This document shows, piece by piece, positions 60,367-64,000 of a stretch of 64,000 nt of DNA (the stretch's first letter is position 1; each line of letters starts with the position of its first letter). The stretch comes from Galaxea fascicularis (taxonomy: Eukaryota; Cnidaria; Anthozoa; Scleractinia; Euphylliidae). Under the pieces are notes generated by a model. The model was given only the letters and a program-made list of their open reading frames with translations, searched no databases and was not told where the DNA came from. The stretch is from assembly GCA_948470475.1 (NCBI GenBank), contig OX419336.1:23584350-23648349 (forward strand), written 5' to 3'. The translations under genes and the position numbers were made by a program.

Positions 60367-62961
60367 TGCTTTAATTTTAGTCGTGTACTTGGTGGCGTAG
60401 TTGATTGCGTTTAGAGACTTTAAGCACTGGCACCGGCAACGGCAACGGCAACGGCAACGTGGATACCGAGGAAAAGACTGGGGAGACAACGCGGTTGAAA
60501 GGCGAAATTGTAAACATTAAGCACTTGCCAAAACCACAGCGGCGACGGCAACTTTTCTAGGTTGTCGATTAGCTTCCATTTCATCATTGTCTTCTTTAAA
60601 GGCAGCCAGAAATCACCTTTTCATTAGTCATTACGAAGGCGGGTGATAGATAACGAAGAATTTTTACTGTTATGACATAAATAAGTGATCAAATCCTGAC
60701 AACAATTTTTATCAGTGTTTCGGCTTCGATGAACAAGAAAACGAATGTCTGTCGGAATTTCGTTTCCATAACCAAAATATGCCATTCCTTGCTGAGGTAT
60801 ATCAGTTTATTAATTTTTAAGTCAGAATACATGAAGAGAAAGATCAGAATAAAATGAAATAAAGTCCCAATTTGACGCTGTTGTTGCTTCGGAACTCGGC
60901 CCAAACAGCGAACATATACATTAAAGAGTATTGAATTTTCTTGTCAAATTATCAGTTCCGATAACTGCGACTTTATCTGCGTACTGAATAAAACTTAAGT
61001 TGTGAAAATAAGATCAGACGTCCTTTACCTTTAGAAACGGATGAAGGCGACAGGGAATTTCATATAAAGCAGCCCGATCATTTCGCTTCAGCCTTGATTT
61101 ATATATTTCGCTCTACAGCAGACAAAATAGAGCTTAATTCCTAAATGTCTTCAAACAAGAATAACTGTAAGCAACCTTTAGGCTCTAATTAAGGTTAATG
61201 CGTTATCAAATACAAAGATTTTCGAAAAAAAGCAGAGGAAAATGGGATTTTCAGACTCACGTTTTCACAAGACGGCAAAATCCTATTTCTCACGTTGCGA
61301 CGTGACGGCAACGTCAAGATAGACATGCGCATTAGATGAATTGGGTTTTCCCAGTGACCTCTCCCGTCGCCGTCGCCGTTTCCGTTGTCGGTGCTTAAAG
61401 TCTCTAATGTCACCTCCAGCGCGCGTGCGCTTAAACCATGGCTTGCGTGATGTGCAGAATGTGTGCGCACTAACAAAAGTAGGCACCGTCCTTAAAGGAT
61501 TGTGGAGCTGGTATATTAGGAGTGACGTAATGTAAAAAAGCTTCTTGAATATAAGTTATGAAAATCGAGTGATTGTGTCCATTATATAAGACACATATAA
61601 AAACTGTCTAAAAGTACCCTTCGTTAGGTATTGAAGGACACAAAGCGGGACAAATTCTCAAGATGCCATATCACATTAGAAACTGAAAAAGATAGTGCTA
61701 TAAAAACAACTCTTTCCCTTATTATGTAATGATAATAGAAATGAGCAAAGAGATGTTTTACGCTAGTCCCGTGTTCAAAATTCGGAATCCGGAGATAAGG
61801 TAGCACCTATTTTTGCCTGTTATTTTTTCTTTATAGTTTCGCCTTTCTGATGGACGGTAATCATGCATTCTACCCTTCGGTGAATTTCAGTTGCGATAGT
61901 TTAATCACACCTAAGCAAATGTGTACACCTAGACACGTTAACTTATGCATTCTTCGAATTCTAGTTAACAAGAATAGAAAAATATAAGATTTATTAACCC
62001 GGGTCACACATGTACCCATATCATTTACCTCCACTGATGGTAGCATTGTTGTTAAGACCTGATTGGTCCATAAGCTGATGCGTAGTTGTGTTGACGTTTT
62101 GGAATCCAAAATGCAAGACCATTCTGTTAAACTCGCACTTTCTGTGAAGCATTCTAACTTCTGCAGGAGATATAACACGGTCAAACATGAAGACATCGTC
62201 TAGGAAGGAGATGAACTTATCTCCAAATTTCTGCCCAATGCCAGTTGCCGTAAAATCCTGAGGTAATCCTTGATTTTTCTTTCCAACCGTTTCAGAGATC
62301 AGTTTTCCATTCACGTAAACTCGCGCAATGCCATTTTTTGAATCAAACGTTCCCGCCAAATGAATCCATTGATTCTTGGGTACTTTCACCAGTTTCCCGT
62401 TGCTGTGTTTAGTGTGGGATCGTGCTGCGGATGATCCCGTGCCACTGTCACCAACATCAAACCAGCGAACTAGACCAGGCTTGCTGGATTTGACCCACAT
62501 GGCAATAGAAGCAGCTTTCGTTGGTTTCCTTGTAAATTGCTCCGTCTTATACATAACTTCACCGTACTTCAGAACAGCAACACGCCCGCAAGAACCTGGA
62601 TCAAAACAGAATTATCGATACTTTTCAGAAGCCTGCAAATTCCTATAGCAAGATTCTTTTCTGAAGCAGTTTCGTTTCAGTGAAGGAATTATGGATGTCC
62701 TACGCGCAGGTTTTAAGTACTTATATAAAAACGTCTGGTTTGATGTTAGTCGTCTCGCCCATGATTTCAAAAAGGGAGTGTATTTTCTAGGAAAAGAGAC
62801 ATTTGGTGAAAGAAACAGTAATTTACCCATTGTCCTGTTTGATATTTCAGCGCCATTGACAAGATCCGCGTCATTTTTGTTGCCTGAATCGTCCTGCACT
62901 TTTTGTTCTCCATGTTTAACAGGATTTGTATCAAAGTTGAGGTGCATAACAGAGCTTCTTG
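59021..62961 (-). CDS. Tandem LamG/jelly-roll (ConA-like) extracellular protein, 5' end incomplete
   Basis: Three exons join with phase-1 borders to about 452 residues: 62827-62961, 62029-62595 and 59021-59679. Two LamG-like jelly-roll domains are visible. The first begins VMHLNFDTNP and continues through DDSGNKNDADLVNGA, SIAMWVKSS, WIHLAGTFDS, VYVNGKLI and FLDDVFMFDR. The second begins MVLHFGFQNV, with DQSGLNNNATISGG, CDKCGACLD, SAISIASWISL, WSHVTATYNS, YVNGLLKASF and LLDEFFIYNW, and stops at 59021. These are typical carbohydrate- or protein-binding folds of secreted or surface proteins. No signal peptide is in the exons found; the start lies further right, possibly outside the window. A candidate upstream mini-exon is at 63420-63470. 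The first intron from the 3' end holds a TTAA-flanked element. Confidence 0.82.
59827..61495. mobile_element. TTAA-flanked element, about 1.66 kb, in LamG intron
   Basis: TTAA then GGACGGTGCCTAC at 59827-59843, mirrored by GTAGGCACCGTCC then TTAA ending at 61495. The 13-base inverted ends are perfect and TTAA is duplicated, as for piggyBac-type insertions. No transposase frame. It contains an (ACTT)n run near 60338-60365 and a nested element at 60411-61407. Confidence 0.7.
60411..61407. mobile_element. Nested inverted-repeat element inside the TTAA element
   Basis: TTAGAGACTTTAAGCAC starts at 60411 and its inverted copy (GTGCTTAAAGTCTCTAA) ends at 61407. Both are followed inward by CGGCAACGG-type GC-rich repeats. 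The nesting shows two successive insertions. Confidence 0.6.
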
Positions 62962-64000
62962 CTAGAAAAAAGAAAGATTAAATCAAGGGACGCTTGAGAC
63001 AAATAAACTTGAAAACCTACTGTAAAAAATAATTTATTGGGTGTGGTTCATAACATGTCAAGAGACAACAGCTTACAACCCACCAACACTGTAAATCTAT
63101 TAAAGTACATTACCACAGCAAAGTGCTGCATGTCGATCCTAACATAGTTGTGGCAAGCCCAAGATATCTCGGAACAAAATTTCCTCTGACATGGCGAATT
63201 CCTACTGGCTTTGAATTACAGAAAATGGGGAGGAAAGATTTCGCTGACTGTCCATAAAACAGGCTGCTAGATAGTTGGAATATGAAAACTCTAGGCCATA
63301 TTTCTCACTGAAACCCATTGCCGAATACCTGCTGTGACTATATATGTATATGTGTCGGAATTGGTGAGATGTTTCTTTTTATTTTATCAGCTCTCGGTTA
63401 ACGTGAGTGAACTACGTACACAGCTTCTTGATTATTTCCTCTTGTAGTGTCTCCGAACTTGGCGCGTACGCTGCTGATTAAAAAAAAAAACGTTTTAGTT
63501 CATATGGTTAAAGTAATTCTAAAAAAAACTTCCCCTTATTCTTATTCAACACTAAGGTGCTACGAATTCCAGAGATAACCCTGTTCAGAACATTATCTCA
63601 TACTGGCGTTCGCGATCTTTAGGCCACCTTTGTTTTTTTGTAAAAAAAAAAAAAGTAGCTTAACTAATTCTTCCACTCTGAGACGACAAGTCAGAGTTAA
63701 TTTACAATAAGGATGATATTGGAACAGTCCTTACATCAATGCTTTTTTATCCACCTTTCAAATGCAGAGGTCGCATGTTTGCCTTGCTCTTCATTCTGAT
63801 CGTGATTTAGTCTCTTCCAGGCCCTCAAAGTTTGCGGCGATTGAGAACGAGCGGAGAAAATTACTCCCACCCCCCAGTCCCTACTCGATTCTTCCTGAAT
63901 CTTTCGCTCGACCCAGGCATCTGAGATCCTCCAACAGGCTGTTGAAGATTCGTCAAAATTTGACTTTGAATCGAATTCCGTGGCATGGGAATGCTCATAA
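62962..64000. other. Upstream part of LamG gene, unresolved
   Basis: Apart from the candidate mini-exon at 63420-63470 I see no supported exon. A-runs occur at 63480 and 63644. On the minus strand near 63750-63950 there is an open, mixed-composition stretch that may be 5' UTR or repeat. The gene's start codon and signal peptide are expected here or beyond the window. Confidence 0.35.
63420..63470 (-). CDS. Candidate 51-base upstream exon of LamG gene
   Basis: On the minus strand an AATCAGCAG acceptor is followed by 51 bases open in phase 1 (YAPSSETLQEEIIKKL) and a GTACGT donor. Phase is symmetric 1-1 like the neighbouring LamG exons, and joining gives an in-frame link to 62961. The exon is very short, so chance is possible. 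Confidence 0.3.

Overview
This is a window of nuclear DNA from an animal, most likely an anthozoan cnidarian such as a scleractinian coral. The genes are split by introns with GT/AG borders. The proteins are metazoan: MIC60/mitofilin, uracil-DNA glycosylase, a Shal-like Kv channel, and secreted TSP1/PAN and LamG proteins. The intergenic DNA is AT-rich and full of fold-back MITEs, a tRNA-derived SINE and decayed recombinase and Penelope pieces. The species call is inference. The gene models below were built by hand from splice signals and reading phase, without transcripts.

Left part (1-20.4 kb): decayed mobile DNA (a DUF3504/Crypton-like fragment, hairpins), then an old tandem duplication of about 2.3 kb (5.67-8.04 kb and 8.91-11.13 kb). 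Each half carries a signal-peptide first exon with a phase-1 donor; one of them encodes a poly-Asp tract. These lead into a cluster of secreted TSP1 + PAN/apple proteins. Gene A (10925-16237) has a signal peptide, TSP1, Ser/Thr-rich linker and PAN. Gene B (18992-20383) has a signal peptide and a single TSP1-PAN exon. All exon borders in both genes are phase 1, so the modules can be shuffled without breaking the frame.

Centre (19.8-48 kb): the striking feature is a nearly perfect triplication of a 5.32 kb unit (19833-35804). The unit contains the 3' ends of two convergent genes: the TSP1-PAN exon of gene B (+) and the last four exons of MIC60 (-). The breakpoints lie in introns of both genes and share a CCTATT hexamer. 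Gene B's only first exon lies left of the array and MIC60's first five exons lie right of it. Each gene therefore stays complete, while two extra 3' halves of each are stacked between them. MIC60 (820 aa) starts 172 bp from UNG (311 aa, 8 exons) in a head-to-head pair. Their shared promoter has E2F-like, CCAAT and YY1-like sites.

Right part (48-64 kb): a MITE-rich spacer, a Shal/Kv4-like potassium channel (660 aa, 3 exons, minus strand), and the 3' part of a secreted-looking double LamG/jelly-roll protein (minus strand, 5' end not resolved). Two TTAA-flanked inverted-repeat elements sit in introns of these genes, one with another element nested inside it.
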